Origin: Geosiphon pyriformis
Taxonomy: Eukaryota > Glomeromycota > Glomeromycetes > Archaeosporales > Geosiphonaceae
Assembly (NCBI GenBank): GCA_016748015.1
Contig: JAAOMT010000699.1
Coordinates: forward strand, 200,420 to 264,419
Direction of reading: 5' to 3'
Length of the DNA stretch: 64,000 bases
Positions 23,576-36,900 of this stretch are shown piece by piece; position 1 is the stretch's first letter; each line of letters begins with the position of its first letter. A program made the translations under genes and the position numbers. The notes beneath the pieces are model-generated. The model searched no databases, was not told the origin of the DNA, and worked only from the letters and a program-made list of their open reading frames with translations.

Positions 23576-26500
23576 TTTAAAGTCTTTATTTTCGAGAATA
23601 ATCCCGTGAACAAAAAAATTAATTAATTTTAGGAAAAGATTTTAAAATTAAAACTCAATAAATATGTCTTTTTTGTAATATAATAGAGCAATTTGCTCGT
23701 GACGATATAAACAAAAATATAAATACTTAAGAAAAACAAGTATACATTCAAAAAGTGGAATAAAGAATCAACAAAAGCAAATGACAGGAAATAGTTTTCA
23801 AAGGTAAGGTTTTTAATTTCGAATGATTTTATTTATTTTCCTTGCCATCCAAAAATAACATACATTTCGACATGATGAGACGACTTTATTGAAATTTTTC
23901 TCATAAAATTTTTCTTTTTGTGGATTCAAATAAATTATGTAATCTTGACATTTTTTTTCATATTCTTGATCGTGAGATGTATGATAAGAAATTTGCAATA
24001 ATTAGGTTACCCTTTTTTTTTATCAAAAATAATTTTTGTAAGAAATGCTAACTTTTTGACAATTTGAAATTTTTTTTTGTAACAACGATGAATACCCTTT
24101 TCTAGAAATGATATTCGATGGCTATAATGATTTCTACATGTAATTGGGGAAGCAAGTGTAACTCAATTCGTTATCTATAACATTATGTACTCTACCTTAT
24201 TTTCAAATTATAAAATTGTTATCTTTGGATATTTGAATAATGGTTATCAAACTATTTGTATTATTCTAGAAAAAAATAAATGTATTAATAATAAATAGCT
24301 TTTATTGAAGAAAGTTTTATCTTTTATTAAATTGATTAAGCTGTGTAAAAAAAGATTAACGAATGAAAATAATTAATTTTATTCGTGAAGTTTGTATGGT
24401 GTTTATTATGAAAAATAATCTAATATATAAGAAATTTCAGCTTACTTATCATTGCAGCAGCAGCAGCAGCATTATATTCTACAAAAATCGTCCATATATT
24501 TGTTATTTTGTTTTAGTAATACAATTAAACGAAATTAATTTCCTACCAATAACAAAAACATCACATCAAATCTCAAATTTATCTCCGTCTTCAATTCCCT
24601 GTGAGTTTGTGACGAGGAAAATCAAATTTATTCAGAGTTATAAAAGTGATAAATTTTAAAAGTTCAAGTCGAGATAAATGTCAACGTATTTTTATGTAAC
24701 AAGAAATGGATTTTATAATATTTCACAACTAACAAATATTTCATATTTATCAATTTTTTATCTTTTATTAATTGATTAAAATTTTATCAATAAAATAACG
24801 ATAAATAAATAACCAAAAATTGTAGTTCTATATATATTTTTTATAAATGACAATGAGAAACATTATTACAAAGGATTTTCAACCGAAAGTTCGACGAATC
24901 TATTAATATATATCAATCTAATAATGAAAATATTTATAACATAAAACTTTTCAAATGCCTCCTTAAAAAAATAAGAAACCATTTTATTGACAAATCGGAG
25001 AGATTTTTAATAGTACGCTGACTATCTCTTTTGCCTTTAACTGACTGACAATTATTTTTGTCTTTATTTCTTCAAGATTTTTTATAGAATCAAAAATCTT
25101 GGCATATCTTGATATACTGTATCTCTTGTTTGACTTTTCGGAGGAATAATTTAATCGACTGAATGAAGAGCCGTATTGAATCGTTGATCAACCTTTTTAA
25201 TCAAAAATTTAATCCCGAGCGATGATTAAAAATGTATATTATGAATAAAACACGCTTTGCCAAATAAATGTACTATACAGTAATAATCAATATTGAAATT
25301 ATTTTATTACACATAAGAGATGAAAATAGTGATCCAATTGATGAAGAACATGGTAAATTTGAATAAAAATTTCTTGTTCGTTAATAAAGATTAAACTGGT
25401 TTTTTTCAAATATTTATTCTTAGATATTCATTTGTGCATGTGTAATAATCTTTTTATACTGAAATATAAATAAATTGATATAACGAAATTACTAACTTCA
25501 AGAAACTTTGGATGGTAGTATAGGCATTATTACACCAATTTCCGAGAAATTTATAAACAAATGTAACACTCAGCTGGGCTAAATTCTAAGTCTTTCAGGT
25601 GGGGTTTCATTTATCTAACCCTTAAATGTTCAAAAACCAATAGGAAAATAAATCACTTTCCATTTCCAATATTGAATATAAATCCTTTGTAATCAAACTA
25701 ATACTAAGTGTAAAACATCTATTGGGATCGATATATAATAATAATGAACACTAAACTTATTTTAAAAATTCTTTGAATGTTTGAAAGGCTGTGTTTTAAG
25801 TAAACAGTCATGTTTTCAGATCCCATGTTACAACAGGGAGTACGCGTATTGGCTACGCCCGGTGGTTTTTCATTTTTTTTTACATTATTCAGTCTATGGT
25901 GCAAACCATTTATAGTCATCAAATAATTTATATAATTTTAAATTGTATCTAGTCTTACAATTTTAATAATATTAAAAAACTAAACTGTAAATATGATAGA
26001 TTAAGTTTTTCTCTTTCACATTTACGGTTTAATTTTTGAATTATATTATATTTTATAAAGTTATTAAAGTTTAAAATTAGCCACTTTTATTATTAATCTT
26101 TAATTTTCGGATGCCGATCAATCAGATTTAAGCCAATCAGCAATCATTAAAGTCACGTTACCACGTGATAAATCATCAAAGTATTATCATTTTCAAAAAG
26201 GCTTTCAATTAATATTAATCTAATCTTTAGATAATCACTTTTTTATAAAGATATAATATTTCTCGGCCTGCGTGTCTTCTGCTGATGACATGGCACCATT
26301 AACCATGAATATTCTATTCACACCACTATCATATTCAGTTGTTATTATCAAGACAGAAACTTAGATATCAATATTATTCACACCAAATGCCAAAAAAATC
26401 ATAAAAATACTATGAGTGATTGTTGAAAAATTTGGGAATGTCATTTGTGCTTTATTTGTAATCTTGTGTTTCTCTCGATAAACATCAAAAACAACTGGCT

Positions 26501-26717
26501 TTGGTGCTAAAAACAGCAAATTGAGACAAAAATTGGAATGACTGTAATATAATTGGCTGTTGGCCTAAGAGTAATACTATAAATGAAATGTTTAATATTA
26601 AAAGACATTGCAAAAGATTGATTACTCATTTCAATTCCTATATTTTAAAGCAAAGATATGGCTTAAAATTTATAAAAAAATTAATATAATTAATTTTTTA
26701 ATGAATAGACTTTGCAG
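23576..26717. other. Intergenic region, no supported gene
   Basis: The stretch holds only short frames: 23813-23998 (minus, 61 codons, balanced composition but no match) and 24363-24659 (plus, contains a CAG run giving poly-Ser at ~24452-24472). A third frame at 25719-25922 (minus) is also unrecognised. Near 26270-26390 a less A+T-rich patch repeats ATTCACACCA twice. Promoter sequence of the 7TM gene should lie just after 23576. I see no RNA gene. Confidence 0.45.
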
Positions 26718-27560
26718 TATTACAGATGCTTATTTGGAAAGTTGGAGTAAATAACAAATCTGTAATTTGGTGCTCAATTAATATAGTTTGGTGTCTGTTT
26801 TTAAAAATTTTCATGATCTGAAAATTTTTGTGATTTAAAGGTTTTTGTGATCTGAAGATTTTTGTAAAGTTTTTTGTATAATAAACAAAGATTTAAGTGT
26901 TGTTTCAGTTATTTCCTAAAATGTTTATTCTGTCAATTTTTTTCTCAGCTTGGTGGCCAGTATTTCTTGGTAAGCTATTCTTAATTTCTGAATGTTTACC
27001 TTTTATTCTGAGTTTTTTATTAATACTATACTTAATGTCAGTATCTTTATATATTAATCTTTTAATCAATTAGTAAACAACAAAAAAAATAAAAAAATAA
27101 AATAAAAAAATAATAAAAGAAATAAAAAAATTAGTATTTCATCAATAACCATAATTAAAAACTATTGATTTAGTTTGATTAAGTATCAGTATTTATTAAT
27201 ATAAAGTGTTGATAGTAAAAAGATTAATTAATATTCTTAATTAATCAATAATAACATGGATTTAATAAGAATAAGTAATTTTATTAATATTTAATGATTT
27301 CCATTTCAAGTTATAGTATTTTATCTTTTAAAGAGAGAGTATTAGAACAATTAATTATTGTTAATTTCTTGTTTAGATGGAATTTTGTCTTTTTATGCTT
27401 CTAATATTCTTACTATATATATAATTAAGATTATACAAAATTTCTTGATTTTTTTCAATTTCTTTAACCAGAAATTCTGCAATCCTTTATTTACTATGTC
27501 TATTTCTAATTGGTTATTTTATATACTATTATAATTCCTATATTTTATAAGTAACAGTGG
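26718..27560. repeat. Diverged gypsy LTR, third copy (solo or fragment)
   Basis: It aligns with the LTRs at 30341 and 39363 from their first bases (TATTACAG, TTATTTGG, then AATAACAAA.CTGTAA.TTGGTGCTCAAT). It follows them through CTTGGTGGCCAGT, the Lys-rich A tract and the TAAAGTGTTGATAG block. The right end, about 27480-27560, is eroded and no TAACA end is clear. No matching partner LTR with internal sequence was found next to it, so a solo LTR is the simplest reading. Confidence 0.7.
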
Positions 27561-30136
27561 TAAATTATAGATAATTTACTTTTTTTTGCAGTATCATATA
27601 TTATAATATTTAAAACATGCATCTTAAAATGGACAATACTATTTGATAGCTTGATAAATGTTTCTGATTTGTTTTTATCTGTGGTTGAAAAAGTCTGTCA
27701 AATGCTTTTGTAAATACTATAATTGTTGACTTTCATGTAATTTTTAGGTTTTTCTGTACAATAAATTCAATATTTGTCTTATTATTTAATGTTTAATCAA
27801 TAATTTGCATTCTATCAGAGCTGGTTTCTTTTTTTACATACTTGTTTTCATTATATAGATGCATCAGTTCAAACATATATGGAGTTTTTTCTGGAGATCT
27901 TGAAACAAGGTTTTCAAAATAGATTAAGAGAACTGAATAAGATAATATTGTAATCAAAGACAATTGATTATATAACTTAATTATTAAATTAGATAAAATA
28001 TATAGTTGGTTAATATTTGTATTATCTAAAATTCTGATCTTCAACTTTATTTTCTCAAATGTTCTATTTTGCATATGCTGATTTTTAAAGACATTTGTTG
28101 ACATTTGTTGTTATATAATAATATATAATAATAGAGATATAAATAGAGAAAAAATTTGTTTATTTTGAGTTTTTAACATATTGTCAATTGGTTTTTAATT
28201 AAAAATATGCTGCATAAAAAAAACCAAGACAGATTCTGCCAAAATATTTTCTATAATTTATAATATTAAATAATATATTATGTGTACTAATATAACTTCA
28301 GACATAGAGAAGAATATTTTTTCAATTGTTAATAGTAGCAAAAAATTTCAATACCACCACATATGAAAATTTATATACATAGACATTATTGTCATCAAAT
28401 CCTTCAAGATATCTTATAAATAGATTTCGTGAAATTAAACTTACAGTAATTATATAACAATTTTAAAATAATTTTATATCTTGAACATAATTTTTATGTA
28501 CATAACATAACATTTTTCTATAATATCTTGTAAAATATATTCTTTAATAACCAATGTTTTGAATACTTTTTTTTCATAAAATTTTAGGAATAGATTGTGT
28601 TTTATTTGATGAAAAAAATGATTAAAAGCTTAAAAATATAAATATAAGAGTAATATTTATAATTAAAAATTAATTTGATCAGATCTGAAAAAAAAAGAAT
28701 TTGCAAACCATTTTTGCAATTTATGAAAGATAAAAAACAGTAAACAACTTTGAAAATTTTAACCAGTATCATTTCTATTATAACATGAATACTTATTTTG
28801 AATTTAAAAATAATCTTTCAATGACTATAATATTGTGTTTTAAAGAATTGTTTGGATCTAAAAGATATATAAAATCTTTTTTAATAAAGATTTCTAGTTA
28901 AATTTAATATTTAAATAATGAATTATACCAAAAAAAAATATAATGACTAAAATATCTATTATGTATTTGATTGAATTATAATTTAGTTTTAGAATTGGTT
29001 TTTTAGACTATAAAAGAAATTTCAATTGTTGAATATTTCAACAATTTATTAAAATGTGATATATAATAGCTTTTCACAGTAATCAAAAAACTTATATCAA
29101 TTGGTATTAATTTAGGAAAATCAGGTTGGAATTAAAAGATCTTTGGCTTTATCTTGATTAGGAGAATTAAAGTTGTTTTAAAGCCCATAATCTTAAATAG
29201 CTTTTTTTTGTTAGTGTTGTATATTTTCTAACAAGTTTGTTTTAATGCAAAAAATGTATAAAATATATTAGTTTAAGTAGATAAAATTCAGATTTTTTTG
29301 TAAAGATCTAATAAACTTTTCACTTGTAAGAATTTGGCATCTTTAAAAATGTGTAAATTATTATTAAAATACATAACATTTTTAAAATCAATTGCAAGTC
29401 TTGATCAAATTCATGAATAGATAATATTTTTTTCGAATTTTTTGCTGATATGATGTAAAAAACATATGTCAAGTGTTAAGTGACTGATGGAAAAAAAGTG
29501 CATAAGACCTATCTTAATCATGTTTAAAGATTTTGTCTCTTTAATCACATTATAATATTCTGGATATTCTTTTTTAGATAAATAATTCGGCATATTGTCG
29601 ACTACTGAATATTAAAATAAAAGATTACAACTAGACTGTAATACTAAAATTGAAATTTATTTTAAATATTCTTACTACTATCTTTTTGATTAACAATTAT
29701 TTGCAATAAATCTTTTATCAGCTCTGAAGGATTGGCTTCAATTTGAAAATCAAGTTTTTTTTGGATTAGTTGTTTAATTGTTAATATTAGACTTTTTTGC
29801 CCAAATTTTTTGTCATAAGTTGAAGAAGTTTTTGTGGTAACTATTTTTATTGATGTCATCTGAATTTTTAACTCAGATAATCTTTCCGATTCCAATAGAA
29901 AATTTTTTTGATGAATACTGAAAGAACTTTCTTTGATTGCTTTTTATTCAGAATTACAAAACAGAAATTAAAGTTTAAATTAAAACCAAAGAGATTTAAA
30001 GAATAGATATATATCTAAGTTAAAAACGTTATTTCTATTGTGATACAATTTTATTGTACAATATTATACAGTTCAAATCCTTTAATTCTGTTTAAGTACC
30101 AATTACATACTAAATTAACATCACATCACATAAAAA
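27561..30136 (-). other. Decayed coding repeat, minus strand, unidentified family
   Basis: Three minus-strand frames (29895-29662, 29593-29411 and 28104-27787) have a balanced residue mix for such A+T-rich DNA (for example FGQKSLILTIKQLIQKKLDF and ANPSELIKDLLQIIVNQKDS). They read as pieces of one former protein of a transposon-type repeat. No DDE, RT or zinc motif can be placed. The rest is A+T-rich filler. Confidence 0.35.
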
Positions 30137-30340
30137 ATGCCACTTCATTTTAAAAAAAAAAAGAAAAGCTAAAAATCAAGTTAGAAATACAAAAAGATCA
30201 TATAAAAAAACACATTATACTACTTTAATAAATAATCATAATATTGAATTAAACAAATTTAATGGACTGAATGTTAGTAATAAAGAGTGGAGCAATAATG
30301 ATGACAGTGGATGAAATGATACAAAAGATATAGAAGCCAT
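30137..30340 (+). pseudogene. 5' fragment of a DDE-type DNA transposon ORF, split by the gypsy element
   Basis: An ATG at 30137 opens MPLHFKKKK, a Lys-rich start, followed by in-frame stops. Another frame gives a Trp-Asn-Asp-Asp stretch (near 30290) and DTKDIEAIV. This resembles the basic-then-acidic N-terminus of a transposase family frequent in Rhizophagus-type genomes. The frame stops at the gypsy LTR, and the rest of such an ORF is found on the other side at 40286-42211. Confidence 0.5.
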
Positions 30341-31213
30341 TGTTACAAGTGATTATTTGGAGTGTTAAACAAATAACAAACTTATAACTTGGTGCTTAAT
30401 AGTTGAGAATATTGATAATTTTTGAAGATTTTGGTTAAGTTTTTTGTATAATAGGCAGAGATTCAATTGATGTTTTGTATCCTTTCAGAAGTGTATTCTA
30501 TGAATTTTTTTCTTCAGCATGATGACTAGTTTATTCTGGCAGTTGTGCTTTTTTGGTAAGCTATTCTTAAATTTCTACCTTTGTTTCTGGATTTTTTACC
30601 AGACTATTCTTAATGTCAAATACTCAGCACTTAATTTTTTTAATTAATTAGTAAACAATACAGAAACGAAACAAAAAAAAATAAAAAAAAATAAAAAAAA
30701 ATAAGAAAAGAAAAGAAAAAATTAGTATCCTGTCAATAGTTATAATCAAGAGCTATTGGTCCAATATAGTTAAGTGTTAAATGCTATCAACATAAAGTGT
30801 TGATAGAATGGAAATAATTAATATTTTTAATTACATGATGATAACATACATTTAAATTTAGATAAATAGATATTTTATTAATATTAATGTAATTCCACTT
30901 CAAGTTATAGAAAACTATTTTTTAAAGAGAGGATATCGGGGTTTTTGAACTCTATTAAATTTTTTCTACTTTTTGTTTTTACCTTTCTTGCTATATATAC
31001 ATAATTTTTGTTATACAAAATTTCACTTATTCTTGAACAATGTGCTCTAATTTTTTAAACAATATGCTTATTGTTAAGCAGTATACCATGATTTTCTGAC
31101 AATATGGTTATTGTTGAGCAGTATTTTATAATTTACTGACAATATTCTCTTATTGGTCTATTTTTCTATCTGTTTTTTCTACTTTTTTTTTGTACTTTTT
31201 TCTATAAATAACA
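30341..31213 (-). repeat. 3' LTR of the gypsy element (left, 873 bp)
   Basis: It begins TGTTACAAG and ends CTATAAATAACA on the plus strand. It is collinear with 39363-40285 over its whole length with scattered substitutions. Near its end it has about three copies of a ~45-bp tandem unit built around CTGACAATATG.TTATTG.T.AGCAGTAT. The right LTR has one more unit, which accounts for the ~50-bp length difference. Confidence 0.88.
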
Positions 31214-31227
31214 TTATCTTCTCTTTT
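31214..31227 (-). promoter_or_regulatory. Polypurine tract (plus-strand primer)
   Basis: On the minus strand the 14 bases directly before the 3' LTR read AAAAGAGAAGATAA, a purine-only run apart from one T. Its place next to the LTR edge supports both the LTR boundary and the orientation. Confidence 0.7.
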
Positions 31228-32299
31228 AATATTGAGCTCTATTGAAATCTTCATTTTGGATTAAGTCTCTTATTTCTTTTTCTAATACTATTTGTTTAAT
31301 TTGTTTTTTATTTTTTTATAGTAAGAGTTGTTTATTTTTTTCTACTGGTTAACAATTATTGTTTTCATTTCTTAGTGTAATAGTATTTCTGAATAATTTT
31401 GAAATATGGTGTATAATCAATAAATTGTTTTGATGTATAGTATAAAATTTATTTTTTTTCCAATAAAATCTTTAATCTGTTGAATTATTCTTTGATTAAA
31501 TATTCTTTTGGATTTATCAATATAAAATTTCTGAATATTTAGCTTTTGTTTTAACTAATAATAACAGTATAATACTAAAAATTGTTCCATTCATAACTTT
31601 CAGTTTTTTTTAATTAATTTTTTTATTGGAACAATTATTGGTATTTTTCTAAAAGTATTCTTTACTTTTTCTATAATTTTATTCAACTAGTATTTTGTTT
31701 AGTTCTATGGTTGCTAATATGAAGTAATTCTTGTTTTTTTCTTCTTTTTAGTATTTTAATAGCAAATTGTTTGGTAATTGATAATAATTTCTATGTCTAA
31801 TTGTTGTTAATTTATGGCTTGGAACAATTGTTGTGCTATTATATAGATATGATTTGGAATTTTCATTTTTTTACTATTGTTTTTATCACATGTTTTGTTT
31901 TTTTATATACTGTTTTAATCAATTAATTTGATATGTTTGTTTTGATGACTATAATTTGTTCCAAATCTTATGAAATTTTATTTGGTTTAATTAGTATTTG
32001 TTGTACTTTTAATTGTAGAATATTACTAGTAGATAATAATATTATATTGTAATATGATTTCAATTGATTACCATGTGCTGCTTTAGCTAAGATTTTGTTG
32101 TTCTATCTTAATTTATAAGCTTCATTTTCTAGAATTTTTTTAATATGAAATAGTTTATTCTATTTGGAATCAAGTTTTTTATTCTATTGTTTTTCTACTT
32201 TAATATAATATAAGAGTACTTTGTCTCTAATTCTGAATTTGACTGATTTATTTGGTAACTAATTATTATGTCATTTTTTTTGTTTTGCTTGTGACTTTT

Positions 32300-33200
32300 G
32301 TATGTTATCAGCTGCTTTTCACTTTTTGTTTTCTAAAGTTTTTATTAAGTTATATGTTCTTTTTAGTAAAATTTCTTGGAAATTGGCTTCTGTTATTGGT
32401 TCAGCTAGATATGTATTGACTTTTATCTCAACTAATAATGTTGCTGTTTTATTATAGACTAATTCAAATAGTGTTGCTTGTATAGTATCTTGTTTTATTG
32501 TTTAATAAGCAAATAATACTGATAATATAACCAAATCTTATTTATCCTGGTTTTTTTGGCTGATTTTACTATTGTTTTACACAATATTTTGTTAAATTTT
32601 TTGACTAAACCATTGGTTTGTAAATAATATGATGATAATAATAGTCTTTAATTCCAAATTTTTGACTTAATTCTGTCAATATTTTGTTTACAAAGTAAAT
32701 TTTTTGGTCTAATAATAATTTTTTTGGATATTTGTGTTGACAAATTAAATCTTAATGTATGAATTCAGTAACAAATTCTGTATCTGCTCTTTGAATTGCT
32801 TTAGTTTTCGGTTATTTTATAAGATAGTTCATAGCTACTATTATATATTAATTGTTTCTGCTAATTATTGTCAATAGTCCAATTAAGTCAATCCCAATTT
32901 GATTAAATAGTTGTTCTATTTTAATTAGTTTTAGTGGTTTACTAAGTCTTGTTTCTTCTTATTTTTAACAAAGCATTATAACTTTGAACATATTAAATAA
33001 TGTTTGAATACATTGATGGCCAATAGTATTTGTTTTTGGTTTTTTTTATAATTGCTTCTTTATGAAAATATCTTGTTGTTAAATCTAAGTATATGTTAAA
33101 CAATATTGTTTTTTTTCTTGTTTTGTAACTATTCTGAATAGTTGATCTGAATTTTTTCTGTTTTTCTAATATAATATATCTTGATGAATGATAAAATATT
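32300..33200 (-). pseudogene. Gypsy integrase remnant
   Basis: On the minus strand, pieces of a retroviral-type integrase occur in order. The zinc-binding end region reads WPSMYS and, further on, RRNKT. The most diagnostic piece is QTNGLVKKFNKILCKTIVKS (near 32640-32590), matching the QTNGxVEx.N segment that carries the last catalytic acidic residue. At that site the usual Glu is Lys, so it would be inactive even if the frame were open. Several stops interrupt it. Confidence 0.75.
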
Positions 33201-33379
33201 TTGATTGTTGTTTTATGTAATTTTGTTCTTTTTGAGATAATTACTTCTTGAACTATTGAGTATTCATATAATTTTAAAATTGGTAATATTTTTGTATGTT
33301 CATTTTTTGTTATATTTTTGGTTTAAAATGTTTTTAAATTTGTTTTATTTGTAACAAACTATTAGCATTTTTGTTTTCT

Positions 33380-34760
33380 TTTTTTTTAATAATGTATTAT
33401 ATAATTAAATAATGATAGTTTTATTATTCATTTTGTATGATAATTGTTTCCAAATTTTTGCTTTTGGATTGATGTTAATTCTTTGTGATTCATATATACA
33501 TCAAACTTTTGACTCAAGTATTTTTTCTATTTTATAACAATTTAATAGATAGCTAAGTGTTTTAGTACTAGAGTTTTATAATTTTTCTCAGCTAAACTTA
33601 AACTTCAACTAACATATGCCACTGAATATTCTTATCTATCTACTTCTTTTATAATAATACAGTTCTTAATGCTTGACCAAATGCATTGATGATGATAATA
33701 AATAGTTTGTTGTGATTTGAATAGATCAGTACTAAAGCTTGAATAAGCTTTTTTTTTAAGATGTTGAAAGTTTTTTGTTTGGTTTTAGTCTATTTATATT
33801 TAACATTTTTTGCTTGTAACTAGTAAAATATTTAAGCCAGTTTGGAGAAATTCTGGATAAAGTGGCAATAGTATTTAGCAAATTTTAAGAATATTTTTAG
33901 TTCTGTCAAGTTTGTTAGTACTAAAAAGTTTTTAATTATTTCAATTTTGTTTGGATCTGTTTTGATGCTGTCTTTGCTCATAACATATCCCAAAAACTTG
34001 AGATCTGTCGTGCTAAAGAAATACTTAATAGCATTTAACTTTAGTTCTGTTCTTTTTAGTTTTTTAAATACTTGTTGGAAATAGTGAAAATAATTATTAA
34101 ATGTCTTAGAAAACATATTAGTATTATCAAAGTAAACTATTACTAACTTCTATAGTAATCCAATATAGACAATTTTCATAAGCTATTGAAAAATAACTGA
34201 AGTATTTGTTAAGCCAAAAGACATAATGTCAAATTTTAAATTTTTTTTTTAGATTGTAAATACTGTTTTTTCTTTATCAGTTAAGTTCATGGTTACTTGT
34301 CAGTAACTACTATCTAAATTCAATTTTGAAAACTATTTTTTTTTTTCAAAAACATTAAATAACTCTTGAATCCATGAAATTGGATAACTATCTTTACAAA
34401 TAATACTGTTAAGTTTTCTGTAATCTATTCAAAAGCAGATTTTTTCATTCTTCTTATAAACAAGTACTATTAGTAATAACTATAGACTCATTAATAGTTA
34501 AATTAATCTATTGTCCAACATTCTGTTGATTTTTTGTTAAATAATTTCATGGCTAGCTGGTAGTATTCTGTATGTTTTTTGTTTAATGGACATAATATCT
34601 TTAGTTTTAATCTGGTATTAAATAATATTAGTTCTGCCAAATTTATTTTTACTGGCAAAGATGTTAGTAAAATTGTTAAGTAATATTTTAAGCTGCATAT
34701 GTTGAAATTTTTCAAGTTCATTTGCTCTAATTGTTTTGGTTGTAGCAAATAACATTTTTT
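33380..34760 (-). pseudogene. Gypsy reverse transcriptase (and RNase H) remnant
   Basis: Order of blocks on the minus strand: an N-terminal PLNKKHTEYYQLAMKLFNKK, then MKKSAFE and IQFHGFKSYLMFLKKKN, then FDIMSFGLTN (the FGLxNAP-type motif). Next is a changed catalytic box reading VYFDNTNMFSKTF where active enzymes have YxDD. Then comes LNAIKYFFSTTDLKFLGYVM with DPNKIEIIKNF, the thumb region of Ty3-type enzymes. The catalytic DD is DN. Sequence at 33790-33400 probably is the RNase H remnant but I cannot place its motifs. Confidence 0.85.
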
Positions 34761-35214
34761 TCATTCATATATTGTCTGTAATGTAATATCCACATATTTA
34801 CACAATTGTAAAAAGTCTGGAATAGTAGTTGGTAATTGGTTTTCAACTTCAGTGCTTAAATATTTAATAGTAGTTCTATTTGGTATTTTTATGAAGTCTT
34901 TGGTTGTGTTGTATATTGGAATTTTAATGTGTTTGTAATTTTTGGCTAGTATATAGAAATTGGTGATGCCAATCTTTTCTGATTTATAAATGTTTGTTTC
35001 TGCTTCAAAAATCTGGAGTTAATTCTTCATTTTTTTTTTACAACTAATATATATTAATTATATAATAAAATAAAAATTGATTGATAAGTAGAGATAATTT
35101 TTCTCTTATTTATAATTTCTTTTTTCATTTTATTAATTAATATGTTTATTCTACTTGTGGATCCAAATTCATTTATCTTTCTTGCTGTAATTCTTAATTT
35201 TTTTTTACTAATAT

Positions 35215-35545
35215 TAACTAAGCTATTTTAACCAGAGACAAGAATATTGCCTGTGCTATTTTTTTATTTGATTCAATTATATATCTTTTTTTTGAGTTAT
35301 TTTGTAATATTGCAATAATATTTTTTACATATTTTGTATTAATTATTCTTTATTTGATATTAATTCTTTTTTTTGCTTGACTAGATCTAAATTCTAATTG
35401 AACCATTGTTGTTGCTGAAATTTTTAGTACTATTTTCAGATTTATACTGGTGCATAAATAGGGTTCTAATTAAATAGCAATTTTTTCTGAATATCTAAGA
35501 TCAAATCTTGTATTAGTATTATGCATACATTCTGGCATGATATTT
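35215..35545 (-). pseudogene. dUTPase-like domain of the gypsy polyprotein
   Basis: Minus-strand translation gives the order of trimeric dUTPase motifs: NTRFDLRYSEK (motif 1, normally DAGxDL), QLEFRSSQAKK (motif 2, normally RSS), RIINTKYVKNII (motif 3, normally GxIDxxYxG) and SNKKIAQAIF (motif 4, normally xQ). Key Asp and Gly residues are replaced and there are two or three stops, so this copy is dead. dUTPase removes dUTP, and its presence in an LTR element suggests a former role in limiting uracil in element cDNA. Position is between the Cys-rich domain and reverse transcriptase. Confidence 0.75.
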
Positions 35546-35562
35546 TTATTATTATCACTAAA

Positions 35563-36069
35563 CTATTTAAGTTTCTGCTCTTTTAAGAGATCTAAGAATA
35601 CAATATATTGTTTAAAGTTTTTGTTAAAATTTGAATTATTGTTGTTTTGGTTGTTATAATAAATAGTATTAGGACTATTATTGTCATTATTGTTGGAGTC
35701 TGAATTGCAATCAAATTTTGATTCTAATTTCACTATATATTTGCTAATTGGCTCTTTCTCTTCAAAAATTGAATAGATTATGTGCAGTGATAAATTATAA
35801 ATAAAATCACAATTATCACAATATTCAAAGTTATTAAGAATTAAGCAATGTTTACAAAGTCTTATATTTAATTGTTTCAAATACTGCTCTTGCTTTTTTC
35901 TAATCAATACTAGATTTTGGTAATGTTTGTAAAATTGTTTTGAATTGCTCAGAATGTCAATAAATACATCTGGGTTAAAAATAAAAATGGTTTTAACAGA
36001 TTCTGTTAAATTATTTTTAATTATAAATATTTTACTAAGCAAAGTATCTTTAACTTTAGTACTTATCAT
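35563..36069 (-). pseudogene. Gypsy Cys-rich domain (CX2CX8CX2C), 168 codons still open
   Basis: The longest open stretch of the element. At residues ~72-87 it has LCKHC followed eight residues later by CDNC, a zinc-ribbon-like set of four cysteines in the order CX2CX8CX2C. An acidic EEKEPISKY segment and an Asn-rich linker follow, leading into the dUTPase-like region. The role is unknown; a nucleic-acid-binding finger of the polyprotein is a reasonable guess. Confidence 0.55.
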
Positions 36070-36502
36070 TTATCAGATTTTGTTTTTGTTGTGTAAATAG
36101 CCATTCAAATATAAAAGTATTTGGTTCTATACAACATTAAAAAACATTTTTTTGCTTATCTAGTTGCTAATGAGAATTATGTATTGACATAATATATTAC
36201 ATGTTTTTTCTTGACCAGGAATATTATTTTACATTTTTTTGTCAAATAAGATTTCTCTACAGACAAGATATAGTTTGTTGTTCTACTTTTCTTGCCATTT
36301 TGAATACTCAAAGCATTCTTAGTGGCATGGCTTGTAATAGTAACAAATACACATTCAGTAGTTTTTTTTTAGCATGATCTAAGTTTTCATAAATAAAAGC
36401 TTTTTCTTATAGTTGATATATTTAAAAAAATATAGAATATTTCATTTTTTGTATTCATAAAATATGATCTATTTCAATCATTGGTTATTTTTTTAGTAAC
36501 TG

Positions 36503-36900
36503 TCACAACTTCTGGTTTGTCTTCTTTTTTTTCTTTGTCTTTATTGTCCCAAAAAAGTATTGGTGACAATTTGTTGTGCTTGTCTTTAGCCCACAAGACT
36601 TAATAAGCTTCCCAAGTAGATTTTCTTTCTCTTTTTCCAATTTGATCAATGATTGTTCTCTTGAAGAAACTTTAAAGTGTCTGCAGATTGCAGGCACTTG
36701 AATATGCTAACCATTAAATATTAACTAAAGCTCTTGAGAGTTTTAGTCAAGTATAGTATTGATCTTGAACAGTCAGTCATTACCAATAAGAGCTCAATAC
36801 TATATAGTCTTTATGACAAGAATTTTAATAGGTGTGATAATACCATTAACTTCAAATAGAAAGTTAATAATTTTGCCAATTAGAATTTTTGTTACTCTAT
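36503..36900 (-). pseudogene. Gypsy aspartic protease region remnant
   Basis: On the minus strand, IITPIKILVI is followed by YWALIGNDWLFK. The ALIGNDWL piece matches the second conserved strand of retropepsin-type proteases in gypsy elements. After it come QELQLIFNG and VPAICRHFK, where the domain ends. The catalytic DTG triplet was not identified, probably because the upstream sequence is too decayed. Confidence 0.5.

Noticed and set aside
24363-24659. 98-codon plus frame with poly-Ser
   Set aside because: The Ser run is a CAG microsatellite and the rest has no motif or splice context; kept only as a note in the intergenic entry.
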